A DNA stretch of 57,976 bases from Verrucomicrobiota bacterium (GTDB taxonomy: Bacteria > Verrucomicrobiota > Verrucomicrobiia > Chthoniobacterales > Terrimicrobiaceae): positions 1 through 57,976 of the forward strand of contig JAPLTF010000054.1 of assembly GCA_026398275.1 (NCBI GenBank). Direction: 5' to 3'. Below are positions 7,722 through 18,617 of this stretch, one piece after another (the stretch's first letter is position 1; the number at the start of each line of letters is the position of its first letter). Under the pieces are notes generated by a model. That model saw only the letters and a list, made by a program, of their open reading frames with translations. It ran no database searches and was not told the origin of the DNA. A program made the translations under genes and the position numbers.

Positions 7722-10700
7722 TCAGGAATCGGCGAGGATCGAAGCCAGGCGCTTGACCGCCGGGTAGGCGAGCATCTCGGCCCATGTGCATTTGACCGGT
7801 TCGATCCGGGCCGAGGGCAGGATTGCGAGCCATGTGGCCGCCGAGTCCGGCGGGAAGTCCGACGGGATGATGATCCGGGCCTGAAGATCGCAGGGAACGA
7901 AGCGGTAGCGTCGCCACGCGGCCTCGTGGGTTCGCGCGGGCTCGCCGATGGATGTGAACGGCTCCATGCGGTCATCCGGGTTCAGTCGTTTGAACACGCT
8001 TTTCATCGAGGACAGCCAGCCGGAAGGTTTTTCCATCTGTGGCGGCGGGGTGCCGATGAGGATGAGGCCGGGAACCCTGCGCTTGGCGGCGGCAAACTGG
8101 CGCGCCATCTCCAGAGCGGCGATTCCGCCATAGCCGAATCCGCAAAGATCGAACGGCAGCGAAGGATCCTCCTCCACGATCGCTTCGATCCATGCGGCGG
8201 CGGCGCTTTCGACGGTGGTGTGGCAGGCTTCCGGATCGCAGGCTCCGCGGGCGGTCAGGCCGAGGATGCGCCGTCCGGTTCCGAGGGCGGAAACCAGATC
8301 GCGGTAAGTCTCGGTGACTCCCGATGCGGTGGGGACAAGCACCAGCGGCGCGGCAGTTCCCTCCTTTTGAAGGATGCTGACCGGAGTCCATGGGACCGCC
8401 GGGCGCGGCTGCTCGCGGGGAAAAGCTTTTGGCGTGGCCTTTGGCGCGGCGGGTGCCTCCGGCCTGGGGAGCGAGGATTCATCGATCCAGCCACCGCGGG
8501 TGAGCGGCCACTCCGGAACGGAGATCGTGCCCGCCACGGATCCCGGCGAGAGCGTCCAGGCCTGGTCGCCAATCAGGCAGTCGATGACGTCGGGCTGCGC
8601 CATCAGGCGGACGGCTGCCGGGGAGAAGTCGGGGAACCGGTTGGCCGGGCCTTCCAGTTGGAGCGAGCCCTTTCCATTGCGCCAGGCGCGGAGTCCGGTA
8701 TCGATGCCTCTCCGGCCGCGGGGGTGGGAACTTTTTTTCCAGCCGGGATATTTCATCCAGAGCGCGCCCGAAAAACCCGGTGGAACGTCCTGCCCATCCG
8801 GATCGCAGACGGAAGCTTCCACATCGGGGGTGGGTTTTCCAATCATGAGCAGTGGGCCCTCGGCGGTGGCGATATCGGCAACCCCCAGCCCGCAGAGTCC
8901 GGCGGGGCTGAAGAAGGAGATGATCTGCACGCTGTCGCCCGTGCACCGGTTCCAGATTTCCAGGGCGGCCTTCGATGCGCAGCCGCATTCGACCGCAACG
9001 ACCCTGGGAGGAGTCGTGGCCTGGGCTTCCCCTCGCGACCAGCGGGCAGCCTGGTTGTTCAACTCAGGTGCCGTGAGGCGCAGGTGGGTGACTTGGCAGG
9101 AGACAGGATCGAGCACATCGTCGTCCGCCACACGAACCGTGCCGCCGGCCAGGATTGGCAGCAGCCACTCATCAAAAAATGCGCCGCCGCCCGCTGCGGA
9201 GTGCGCGAGGAATGTGTCGGCGGGTCCGAAGTCGAGAACCCGGGCGCCCTCGATGGCGGCGGTGACAAGCAGATCGTGGGTCAGCGCCCGGATTTGAGGC
9301 GGTGGGCCATCCGCATGCCCGGGGAGAATAGCGGCCGGGGAGTCGGGGTTGATCTCCGGGCTGGGAAGCTCACCGGTCTCCAGGTTGTCCCACTCCTGGT
9401 CCAGAACGATCCTTCTTCTTGTGGAGGCATCGAGGAGCGGAGCGCTTGCGGCATCGCAGATGACGACGCCCGCATCGTGCGATGTGAGCATGGATTCGAT
9501 CCATTCCGGCGGGGCCGCCGGATCCAGGGCCAGGCAGGAATTTCCGGCCTTCCATGAGCCGATGAGGGCGATCGCGATCCAGGAAGAAGGTGAGAGAAAG
9601 AGGGCCACATGCCATCCTCCGGCCAGCGATGCGTGCGCGAGATGGGCGGCGAGGCGGTCGGACAGTGAGTCGAGCTCGCTGTAGCTGAGTTCGTAGTCGC
9701 CATCGCGGACCGCGACATTTTCCGGAAATTCCGCCGCCGCGTGCCGAAAGGCGGCCAGGGTATTCGGCGGACGCTCCAGGCCATCCGGGCCGCGCGACCA
9801 TTCCTTCAACGTCCGTGATTCCTGCGGGAGGAGAAGCGGGATCTGGGCGACCGGCTTGCCATCCACGGAATCGAGCGAATCCATGAGCGCGGCCAGACGC
9901 GCAAGGAGTTGGCGACCGAGTGGCTCGCTGCCGAGCGGTCCGTGCAGCTGCAACGTGAGCTGCGCCCCGCCGCGAACTTCCAGGAGCAGAAAATCCGGTT
10001 GGGCCGTTTGAATTTTTGCATCGAAATTGATCCAGCGGGGCAGGGCGGTCTGGATGAGATCGCTGACCTCGGGTCCGCGCCATGCGAAGCCTGCGACAAG
10101 GTGGTCGAGTGTCAGGGGAGCGGGGGATGCGGTGAGCGCCGAAGCCGGAGCGATCCACGCGTTGTCCGAGATGGCGTCGTAAGACTGCTGGGCATCCCTG
10201 AGCCAGTCCTTGGACCCCCATGCATGGACGACCGGCAGCCAGTTCTCAAAAAAGCCCGCCTCGCCGGGACTGCGGCGCGCGTCGAAATGCCCGAGGGTCA
10301 CATTCCCGGCGGCTCCCAGACGGCGCAGCAGCAGGGCCCACAGGGAATGAAGGACCGCGCGCGGATCCAGGGATTTCGATTTGCACGAGTTGAGGAACGC
10401 GCGGGATTCCTCCCTTCCGATAGTCAGGGAGGAGGAGATTTCCGCTGGTGCCGGTGGCCGGGGATGCAGGACCAGCGGGGCTTCCGCCAGCTTGAGGATG
10501 TCTGTCCAGGCCGCTGTCGTGGCCAGCGGGGCCGGCGTTTCCGCCGGCGTGGCCGGAGCCCGCTCCAGAGCCACCAGCCAGTCGAGGAGCACGCGGGCCA
10601 TCGAGGACTCATCGAGGAGATAGGGCGGCACGGATAGCAGGTAATGCGATGACCCGCCCGGCAGGAGGATCTCCGTGATCCTGACCTGCGAGTCCGGATC

Positions 10701-11024
10701 GAAGGGGTCGGCGGCATCGGATTTTTGCAGCTCCGCCCATTTGTCAGGGATCTCTTCCGGGCTCAGGGTCTGCCAGGCGAGCTCGCGCCAGGTGGTTTTT
10801 GCCGCAGGAGAATCCTGAAGCGCGACGTCTCCGATGGCGGAGCGGGAGAACCGGGACCGGAGGACGGGATGGGTTGCGCAGACGGTCTCCCATGCGCTCC
10901 GCAGAGCCGCGGAGTCCATGCGCTCGCCGAAGCTGATGGAGACTTGAGTATGGTGGCTCTCCGTGGCGCTCCGCTCGCGGAGGAACGCTGCGGCCTGCAT
11001 GGGATTCGCTGCCCGTTCGTTCAT
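7722..11024 (-). CDS. NRPS-like protein (condensation-adenylation-thioesterase architecture) with degenerate active sites
   Basis: An intact 1100-residue frame. Residues 1-430 resemble a condensation domain, but the HHxxxDG site reads PPYLLDE. Residues 440-870 resemble an adenylation domain: SYSELDSLSDRLAAHL and GSWKAGNSCLALDP match cores A1-A2, but the phosphate loop (TSGTTGxPKG) reads PGHADGPPPQIR, and cores A8-A10 with their catalytic Lys are not recognisable. There is no carrier protein with a phosphopantetheine Ser. Residues 890-1100 are a thioesterase fold whose nucleophile elbow reads GFGYGG (Ser replaced by Gly) and whose C-terminal GdH position has no His. ATG 11024 lies 10 bases after the ilvD stop, suggesting co-transcription. 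A role as a catalytically silent NRPS relative is inferred; the true function is unknown. Confidence 0.75.
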   Translation of the reverse strand: MNERAANPMQAAAFLRERSATESHHTQVSISFGERMDSAALRSAWETVCATHPVLRSRFSRSAIGDVALQDSPAAKTTWRELAWQTLSPEEIPDKWAELQKSDAADPFDPDSQVRITEILLPGGSSHYLLSVPPYLLDESSMARVLLDWLVALERAPATPAETPAPLATTAAWTDILKLAEAPLVLHPRPPAPAEISSSLTIGREESRAFLNSCKSKSLDPRAVLHSLWALLLRRLGAAGNVTLGHFDARRSPGEAGFFENWLPVVHAWGSKDWLRDAQQSYDAISDNAWIAPASALTASPAPLTLDHLVAGFAWRGPEVSDLIQTALPRWINFDAKIQTAQPDFLLLEVRGGAQLTLQLHGPLGSEPLGRQLLARLAALMDSLDSVDGKPVAQIPLLLPQESRTLKEWSRGPDGLERPPNTLAAFRHAAAEFPENVAVRDGDYELSYSELDSLSDRLAAHLAHASLAGGWHVALFLSPSSWIAIALIGSWKAGNSCLALDPAAPPEWIESMLTSHDAGVVICDAASAPLLDASTRRRIVLDQEWDNLETGELPSPEINPDSPAAILPGHADGPPPQIRALTHDLLVTAAIEGARVLDFGPADTFLAHSAAGGGAFFDEWLLPILAGGTVRVADDDVLDPVSCQVTHLRLTAPELNNQAARWSRGEAQATTPPRVVAVECGCASKAALEIWNRCTGDSVQIISFFSPAGLCGLGVADIATAEGPLLMIGKPTPDVEASVCDPDGQDVPPGFSGALWMKYPGWKKSSHPRGRRGIDTGLRAWRNGKGSLQLEGPANRFPDFSPAAVRLMAQPDVIDCLIGDQAWTLSPGSVAGTISVPEWPLTRGGWIDESSLPRPEAPAAPKATPKAFPREQPRPAVPWTPVSILQKEGTAAPLVLVPTASGVTETYRDLVSALGTGRRILGLTARGACDPEACHTTVESAAAAWIEAIVEEDPSLPFDLCGFGYGGIAALEMARQFAAAKRRVPGLILIGTPPPQMEKPSGWLSSMKSVFKRLNPDDRMEPFTSIGEPARTHEAAWRRYRFVPCDLQARIIIPSDFPPDSAATWLAILPSARIEPVKCTWAEMLAYPAVKRLASILADS

Positions 11025-11034
11025 CGGTTCGGAC

Positions 11035-12732
<1,698 letters not shown>

Positions 12733-12824
12733 AAGCCCGCCACTGTAGCAGACCACGCCCCGTATCCATCAACCTAAAAAGAGAATTTGACCTCGAAGAG
12801 CGCGCATCTCCGATGCAAGGCAAA

Positions 12825-12882
12825 GGAGCGCGGGCATCCTGTCCGCTTGGTGGGAGGGGCGGGGAGTCGCATCCCCGCTCCT
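12825..12882. repeat. Dispersed GC-rich repeat with hairpin downstream of ugd
   Basis: Bases 12825-12846 (GGAGCGCGGGCATCCTGTCC and following) match the left arm of the inverted repeat at 36245-36306 almost exactly. Right next to it 12855-12865 and 12872-12882 pair as AGGGGCGGGGA/TCCCCGCTCCT with a six-base loop. It may act as a transcript end for ugd, but there is no U-tract. Confidence 0.6.
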
Positions 12883-12948
12883 ACCCCGATCCTTTGACAA
12901 GCGTCTGGGCACCTTTCGGGCATGCGCCCCTCTCGAGGAGCCGTCCGC

Positions 12949-14253
12949 CTATTCCCGTCCGATGCTTGTGTAGGTGAAGCCGAATTCGCGGACGGTTGCC
13001 GGATCGAGGAGGTTGCGCCCGTCAAAGATGAGGGGTGTGTGCATGATTTTTTTCAATTCCCCGAGATCGACCGCTGCAAAGGCTTTCCATTCGGTGGCGA
13101 TGATCAGGGCTTCTGCGCCTTTGGCGGCTTCAAGCGGGGAGGATGCCAGGATGGCCCCGTCCACGAGTTTGAACTCCTGCGCCTTTTCCATGCCCTTCGG
13201 ATCATAGACCGTGACCTCGGCGCCTTCCGACACCAGGTCATGCACGACCTCGACGGCGACCGACGAGCGGACGTCGTCGGTGTCCGGCTTGAATGTGAGC
13301 CCCCAGACCGCGATCTTCTTGTCCTTGAGCACCCAGAGCGCCTCGCGGATTTTTCCGATGAAGCGGTCGCGCTGGGTCCGGTTGATCCGCTGCACTTCCT
13401 TGAGCAGCGTGAACGGCACGCCCAGGTTTTCGCTGATGGCGATGAACGCCGCGATGTCCTTCGGAAAGCACGAGCCACCATATCCGATGCCGGCGTTGAG
13501 GAAATTGCGACCGATCCGGCGGTCCGAGCCGATTCCGTCGGCGACTTTTTCGACGTTTGCTCCGCTGGCCTCGCAGATCTGGGCGACGGCGTTGATGTAG
13601 GAGATTTTCAGGGCGAGGAAGGAATTTGCGGCGTGCTTGATCAGTTCGGCCGAGTTGATGTCGGTCACCAGCACGGGGGACATGAACGGCTCGTAAATTT
13701 TCTGCATGAGGGCGATCGCGCGCTCGCTGTTCCCGCCGATGACGATCCGGTCCGGCTTCATGAGGTCGGCCACCGCGCAGCCCTCGCGGAGGAACTCGGG
13801 ATTGCTCACCACGTCAAACTCGGCGCCGGTTTTGTTGTAGCGGCGGATCGTATCGGCCACCTTCTCGCCGGTCTTGACGGGCACGGTGCTCTTGTCCACG
13901 ACGACGCGGTATTGTACGGGTTTCAGCACGGCGGCGATTTCGCGCGCCACTTTTTCAATGTAGGACAGATCCACGCTGCCGTCGGCCTGCGGCGGGGTTG
14001 GCACGGCAATGAAGATCACCTCGGAATTGTCCACCCCCTCTTCGGTGCTCGTCGTAAACAGCAGCCGTTTCGCCGAGACGTTTTGATGGACCAGCTCCTC
14101 AAGCCCGGGCTCGTAGATGGGAACTTTTCCCGCGAGCAGCGAGTCCACCTTGCGCTGATCGTTGTCGACGCAGATGACGTGATGTCCGACTTCCGCGAAG
14201 CAGGCGCCTGAGACGAGACCGACATAGCCGGAACCAATAATGCAGATTTTCAT
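12949..14253 (-). CDS. ugd: UDP-glucose 6-dehydrogenase
   Basis: 434 residues. The N-terminal Rossmann motif KICIIGSGYVGLVSGACFAE binds NAD, and the catalytic Cys lies in GYGGSCFPKD. The enzyme oxidises UDP-glucose to UDP-glucuronate, a precursor for capsule and exopolysaccharide, which fits the polysaccharide export genes at the left edge. ATG 14253 starts exactly at the Rossmann strand; an in-frame extension upstream reads into the lptD end. It follows lptD by 40 bases on the same strand. Confidence 0.95.
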   Translation of the reverse strand: MKICIIGSGYVGLVSGACFAEVGHHVICVDNDQRKVDSLLAGKVPIYEPGLEELVHQNVSAKRLLFTTSTEEGVDNSEVIFIAVPTPPQADGSVDLSYIEKVAREIAAVLKPVQYRVVVDKSTVPVKTGEKVADTIRRYNKTGAEFDVVSNPEFLREGCAVADLMKPDRIVIGGNSERAIALMQKIYEPFMSPVLVTDINSAELIKHAANSFLALKISYINAVAQICEASGANVEKVADGIGSDRRIGRNFLNAGIGYGGSCFPKDIAAFIAISENLGVPFTLLKEVQRINRTQRDRFIGKIREALWVLKDKKIAVWGLTFKPDTDDVRSSVAVEVVHDLVSEGAEVTVYDPKGMEKAQEFKLVDGAILASSPLEAAKGAEALIIATEWKAFAAVDLGELKKIMHTPLIFDGRNLLDPATVREFGFTYTSIGRE

Positions 14254-14293
14254 TGAGGATTTTGGGTTGGTGAGAAGCAAGTGGCGGCAGGGC

Positions 14294-16612
14294 TCAATTG
14301 CCAGGGGCAATCGGGCTTGTCGCCTGGCTGAACGCGAGCGGCAGGGTGACGCGCGGAGCGTCCTTCAGTGTCATGACAAGAAGGATGCCCATCTCGCGGT
14401 CGCCGCCCTGATTATCGCGAACTTCAGCCCCGATCGAAGCGATCCAGCTCGAGAGATCCCGGTGGATCATATACCGCTGATACTGGAGCACCTTGGAGTC
14501 GAATTCATACTGTTCATACAGGCTGAATGCCCAGTGGTCGTTCATCCTCCAATACGTGGAGAAACTGAGCTGGCTGTTGTCGGAAAAAAACGGATTTCCG
14601 TCGATATACCGGTGCCCGATTCCGATGTTCCAATCCCTTGTGGGCATGAAGCTCAGCGAGGTGTTGACCTCGGTGAAGCCCTGATTGGTGACGGGCAGTT
14701 GCGAAACGACAGACAGCGAGGCCCAGGGAACAGGCCGGAAACCGAACACGTTGAAAACATTCGAGACGGGCCCGTCCGAATACGGGTTGTCCAGGTTGAC
14801 ATCCATGAACGTATCCAAAGAAAACCACTGGTAGGTTCTGTTGTCGCGGCGGGTTTGGAGGCGCTGGCGCACGCCGAGCCGGACGATGTTCCACGTGTCG
14901 ATCGAATCCACCGCCGTAAACTGCGGGAAATTCAACGGGAGGAGCTGGGTGGATTCGACGACCCGGTCAAACTGGTAGATGTCGCTCGGGCCCGGGCCGA
15001 AGTTGTAGACGCCGGAATAATTGAGGTATGGCTGGACGACATGACGGAGGCCGTCCAAGCCCAGCCAGCGGCTCTGAACTTTTTCAAACGCTCTGGATAT
15101 TTTCCCGGAAATCTCGATGCCGTAGTTGCCGGCTACGCGGAAAACCGCGCCCTTGCTCTGGAGCTTCGCCGAGGGATTGTTCAGCGGTGTGCTGTTGTAG
15201 GAGGGGTTGATGACCGTGGGGAGACCGGTTACCGGATCGATCGCCGTGTCCCCGCCGCTCGGCGTGAGGAATGATCCGCTCTGGCTGTAGTAGGTGCCAC
15301 GAATTCCGACCTTCGGGGTCACGGACAGCCATCCGAAATACGTTTTCGGGAGCGACCACTGGTGAAACGTGTCGAACCGGACAGCCTGGTAGTCGGGATA
15401 CCCGGTCTCTCCCGATGACGGGTTGTTGGAGAAGGTTCTGCGGAGATTTGCCACGCCTGTTTCCCCGTCGTAGTTCACCGGCAGCCCGAAAAATTGCAGC
15501 TGCTTGAAGTCGGCGACAAATTCCGGAAGGCGTTCGGTCACGTCCTGGAAGTCGTTCATCTGCCAGCGGGCGATGAGGTTGATCGTGTAGTTCTCATCCC
15601 ATTTGGTGAGCGAGATCACGTTGTCCGGCTGTGGGTCGATCCGGAATTCCCCCGGGTAAAAATCCTCGAGAAAATCCACGTCGCTGAGGAGGTTGATGTC
15701 CGCCGTGGCGTAGATGTCGTCGGTCAGGAACAGGCGCTGCTGGAAGGAAACGCGGTAGCGGTTCGTCGTCTTCGTTTCTGCGGGCTCGCCCGGGGCGTTG
15801 ACCGTGGTGACGTCCTTCGTCTCAAAGACGTAGTCGGTGCGGAGGTTGCCGTAGCTGCGGTCGTTTTTCCCGTATTTCATGACCGCGTCAAATCCGAGCG
15901 AGGGGCCGAATTTTGATCTCCAATCGGCGCGGACCGTGGCGTCCACGCCGTGCGTGAGCGGGAAGCTGTAGGCGGTGAGAAGGAACGCCCCCCAACGGCT
16001 GTCATAGCCGGGCAGGAACGCAAAGCCGGAGTTGTTGATATTTGCAAAAAGGTAGGGGAACCAGAAGACCGGCGTCTGGCCGATGTAGACGGTGGAGTTG
16101 GAAAACACGGCGCGGCTGTCGGTGTAGATCCGCATCGAGTGGGATTTCACGTGGAAGTCCGGCTTCGAGTTGTCATCGGTCGTGAGGACGCCGTCCCTCA
16201 CGCGGAATTCGCTCTGGGACATCGCGCGGAAATTGAAGGCGCGGAAGAGCATCGGCGAATGGGAGCCGGAAAATTCGAGAGCCCGCATCTGTTTGCTCTC
16301 GAGGTTGAAGAGAGCCCGCTGACCGGTGAGCACTTCCTTCGGGGTATAAAGGCGGATGTTTCCCACGAGGAGGACATCGCGCGTCTCCGGGTTATACTCC
16401 GCATAGTCGCAGTAGATGCTGTAGTCCTTGTAGTGGATCTGGACGTTGTCCTCGGCGACCGCGACCCCCTCTTCAAACCGGGTGTTCCCGTCGGCCGTGA
16501 TCTCGACAGGGACGTCTCCGAAGCTTCCAAAATTGCCGATGCTTCCGACCTGGGCGCGCAGCCCGGCCAGGGAAACAGTGAATACAAGACAGATGGCGGC
16601 AACTTTCCTCAT
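14294..16612 (-). CDS. lptD: LPS-assembly protein LptD
   Basis: 772 residues with a signal peptide (MRKVAAICLVFTVSLAGLRA), an N-terminal OstA/LptA-like beta domain (VPVEITADGNTRFEEGVAVA, IHYKDYSIYCDYAEYNPETR) and a long C-terminal beta-barrel. LptD is the outer-membrane translocon that places LPS on the cell surface with the lipoprotein LptE. Its presence shows an LPS-bearing didermic envelope. Only one Cys is visible in the mature chain (in YCDYAEY), so the two interdomain disulfides known from E. coli LptD cannot form. ATG 16612 is chosen as the signal peptide start. Confidence 0.88.
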   Translation of the reverse strand: MRKVAAICLVFTVSLAGLRAQVGSIGNFGSFGDVPVEITADGNTRFEEGVAVAEDNVQIHYKDYSIYCDYAEYNPETRDVLLVGNIRLYTPKEVLTGQRALFNLESKQMRALEFSGSHSPMLFRAFNFRAMSQSEFRVRDGVLTTDDNSKPDFHVKSHSMRIYTDSRAVFSNSTVYIGQTPVFWFPYLFANINNSGFAFLPGYDSRWGAFLLTAYSFPLTHGVDATVRADWRSKFGPSLGFDAVMKYGKNDRSYGNLRTDYVFETKDVTTVNAPGEPAETKTTNRYRVSFQQRLFLTDDIYATADINLLSDVDFLEDFYPGEFRIDPQPDNVISLTKWDENYTINLIARWQMNDFQDVTERLPEFVADFKQLQFFGLPVNYDGETGVANLRRTFSNNPSSGETGYPDYQAVRFDTFHQWSLPKTYFGWLSVTPKVGIRGTYYSQSGSFLTPSGGDTAIDPVTGLPTVINPSYNSTPLNNPSAKLQSKGAVFRVAGNYGIEISGKISRAFEKVQSRWLGLDGLRHVVQPYLNYSGVYNFGPGPSDIYQFDRVVESTQLLPLNFPQFTAVDSIDTWNIVRLGVRQRLQTRRDNRTYQWFSLDTFMDVNLDNPYSDGPVSNVFNVFGFRPVPWASLSVVSQLPVTNQGFTEVNTSLSFMPTRDWNIGIGHRYIDGNPFFSDNSQLSFSTYWRMNDHWAFSLYEQYEFDSKVLQYQRYMIHRDLSSWIASIGAEVRDNQGGDREMGILLVMTLKDAPRVTLPLAFSQATSPIAPGN

Positions 16613-16769
16613 TAAAAATTCCAAACTAGAGGTCCGTGCCGGTCGTTCAAGGAGAAAAATGCATCACGCTGAATCTCCTTGCGTCAAATCCCGTTCCATG
16701 CGAGAGAACTGGCTGTTCCCGGACGCCGCGTGTTATTCGCGGGACCGCAGGGAGTTTCTTGGGAAATCC

Positions 16770-16842
16770 GGGGTTGTAGCTCAGTTGGTAGAGCACCGCG
16801 TTCGCAATGCGGGGGTCAGGGGTTCGAATCCCCTCAGCTCCA
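16770..16842 (+). tRNA. tRNA-Ala (anticodon CGC)
   Basis: Acceptor GGGGTTG pairs with CAGCTCC (two G-T wobbles), D arm GCTC/GAGC, anticodon stem CCGCG/TGCGG with loop TTCGCAA giving CGC, T loop TTCGAAT, discriminator A. No CCA is encoded, unlike the tRNA-Met, Gln, Glu and Pro genes in this window. Confidence 0.92.
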
Positions 16843-16908
16843 CTTCCTCCGGCAGGTCGCCCCAAACCGCGTCGGGATCCGCGTTGAAACGGGCAAGCTC
16901 TTGGCACC

Positions 16909-17677
16909 TTACTGATGGACGGGCTTGGGCATGGGCTCCGATCCCGGGTTTGCGGGCTGCTCCTTCTTCAGCCAGTCGGTGGTGGCCTTGGCGGGCCATT
17001 TTCCGCTGAGCAGGCGGACTCCGGCGGCTTTGCTCCAGAGCATCCATTCGGGGTGGCCGGAGTTTCCAAGAGCGGCGAAGCTCAGTTCGGAAGAGGATCT
17101 CCAGGCCGGCATGGTCCGGCACTGCCAATCGGGGTGCGGGGGAGAGATGACCTCGACGGCACCGGTGGCGAGATCGACCACCGCGACGGCATCGTTCCCT
17201 CGTCAGGCGCGCCCTTCATGAGTGCGCCCGATTCCAGGATCACGGTTGACTTTTGAATTTTTCCGAGCGGGTCGCCATTTCCGCCCACCGGAGTCGCAAA
17301 GACCAGCGCCCGTCCATCCGCAGACCAATCAAAGGCCGCTTTTGCCGACGTGCAAAGGATTCGGCATCCGCCGGTTTGCCATCCAGCTTCACGGCCCCTT
17401 CGAGCAACGCGGGCATGGCGCCGGCCAGCAGCTCGATTCTCGACGACTCGGCAGTCGGGATCAGGCCGGTCACCTCATCCCATGAGGCGATTTTCTGTTC
17501 GCGGCAAAGGACGAAGCTGCTGCCGTCGGGCAGCCAGCTCAGGGCGGTGGGAGTCACGGACTTGTCCGCAGCCCCGCCCGAGAGCGGTTCGCCCGGGACT
17601 CCATCGGGTTTGACGAGATACAATGCGCCATCGGAAATCACGGCAGCCTGTTGGCCGTCCGGCGTCCACCCAGCAAG
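16909..17677 (-). pseudogene. Decayed TolB/WD40-like beta-propeller gene, truncated at tRNA-Gln
   Basis: Coding remnants lie in three frames. The first part reads GWTPDGQQAAVISDGALYLV and LSWLPDGSSFVLC, blade-like repeats of the W-S-P-D-G type. Near 17350 the sense moves to another frame (AAFDWSADGRALVFATPVGG), and near 17195 it moves again (DAVAVVDLATGAVEVISPPH), ending at the TAA at 16909. The 5' end stops exactly at the 3' end of tRNA-Gln, with no start codon or signal peptide. This suggests a gene cut by recombination at the tRNA and then inactivated by two frameshifts; sequencing error is the alternative for the shifts but not for the truncation. Confidence 0.65.
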
Positions 17678-17751
17678 TGGCTGCCCCGCATGGACTCGAA
17701 CCATGAATAATGCCTCCAAAGGGCACTGTGTTACCATTACACCACAGGGCA
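17678..17751 (-). tRNA. tRNA-Gln (anticodon TTG)
   Basis: On the minus strand acceptor TGCCCTG pairs with CGGGGCA, the anticodon loop is CTTTGGA giving TTG, the T loop is TTCGAGT, the discriminator is G, and CCA is encoded (complement of 17678-17680). The remnant beta-propeller gene begins directly after this CCA end. Confidence 0.92.
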
Positions 17752-17793
17752 AGTTGAGTTGTTTGCATTCAACTACTTGCAGATCATTTCCAC

Positions 17794-18123
17794 ATGAGTT
17801 TCACGATTTTTCAGTTCCGCTCAGGGTTTTTACTTCTATCGGTTGCTTTTCCAGATGCAAGAGGAAAGGCCTCGCTCACCGGGCAGAGCGATCGAATCCC
17901 ACTGCTGTGCGTTCCGCCTCGGATGCGAGTCCTGCGTCGATTTCCGACGCATTGTATTCTCCAACTCGACCATCCGCCGCTGGCCGGCATCCGCGAGGGG
18001 ATCGCCTCAGCCGCGACAGCTTTTGCCATCGACCGTTCGCTCGACGAGGGACTGATCGTGGCGCTCGATCCCGGGGTGTCCGTCCTTTCGGCGGCGCGCT
18101 GTCGGCTGCGTGTCATCTTTTGA
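17794..18123 (+). CDS. Uncertain small ORF, unknown function
   Basis: A 109-codon frame in an otherwise gene-poor stretch (17752-18210). From about 17922 onward codon third positions are mostly G or C as in real genes here, and the residues read sensibly (LAGIREGIASAATAFAIDRS), but the N-terminal part does not look like a protein and I recognise no domain. It could be a remnant of the same island as the neighbouring beta-propeller pseudogene. An overlapping minus-strand frame looks less like coding sequence. Confidence 0.25.
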   Translation: MSFTIFQFRSGFLLLSVAFPDARGKASLTGQSDRIPLLCVPPRMRVLRRFPTHCILQLDHPPLAGIREGIASAATAFAIDRSLDEGLIVALDPGVSVLSAARCRLRVIF

Positions 18124-18210
18124 CCACACCCCGCCCCCCGGGGAATGCGGAAATCCAAGTATTGCCGATAAAAAATCATCCAGCTAGCCTTTGGCGGAAC
18201 ATTGAATCCC

Positions 18211-18615
18211 ATGAACGACACCATCAAACTCCTCGCCGAAAAACTCTCCCTGCCTGAAGCCACCGTCCGCTCGGGGGTCGGTGTCCTATTGAATCTCCTG
18301 AAGGAAAAGACGCCGGGGACGGAATTTGAAAAGTTCGTCAACCTGGTTCCGGGAAGCGCGGAGCTGATTTCGCAGGTGCCTCAGGCCGCCGCCGAAACGA
18401 CCGGCGGGTTGGGCGGATTGCTCGGCATGCTGGGCGGGCAGGCTGCTGATCTGGCCAAAGCCTCCTCGGCGCTGCAGCAGGCCGGGGTTCCGGCGGACAA
18501 GATCATGCCGCTGGCAAAGGAATTTTTTGAGAAGGCCCGGGAGGCGGCCGGCCCGGAGGTCATCGAGGAAATTTCAAAGGGCTTTCCGATTTTGAAAACG
18601 CTTCTCAAGACCTGA
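18211..18615 (+). CDS. DUF2780-like small helical protein
   Basis: 134 residues from ATG 18211. The protein is helical, with a central Gly-rich turn (GGLGGLLGMLGGQAADLAKA) between two amphipathic halves, resembling the DUF2780 family. The C-terminal part (GPEVIEEISKGFPILKTLLK) is also typical. Function is unknown. No signal peptide is seen. Its stop lies two bases from the convergent tatC stop. Confidence 0.55.
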   Translation: MNDTIKLLAEKLSLPEATVRSGVGVLLNLLKEKTPGTEFEKFVNLVPGSAELISQVPQAAAETTGGLGGLLGMLGGQAADLAKASSALQQAGVPADKIMPLAKEFFEKAREAAGPEVIEEISKGFPILKTLLKT

Positions 18616-18617
18616 CC

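Noticed and set aside
7926-9557. 543-codon plus-strand frame
   Set aside because: Antisense to the NRPS-like gene, low-complexity composition, no motif.
17240-17752. Reading the beta-propeller remnant as an intact 170-codon gene starting in tRNA-Gln
   Set aside because: The first 25 codons are tRNA sequence and the frame leaves the coding sense near 17350.
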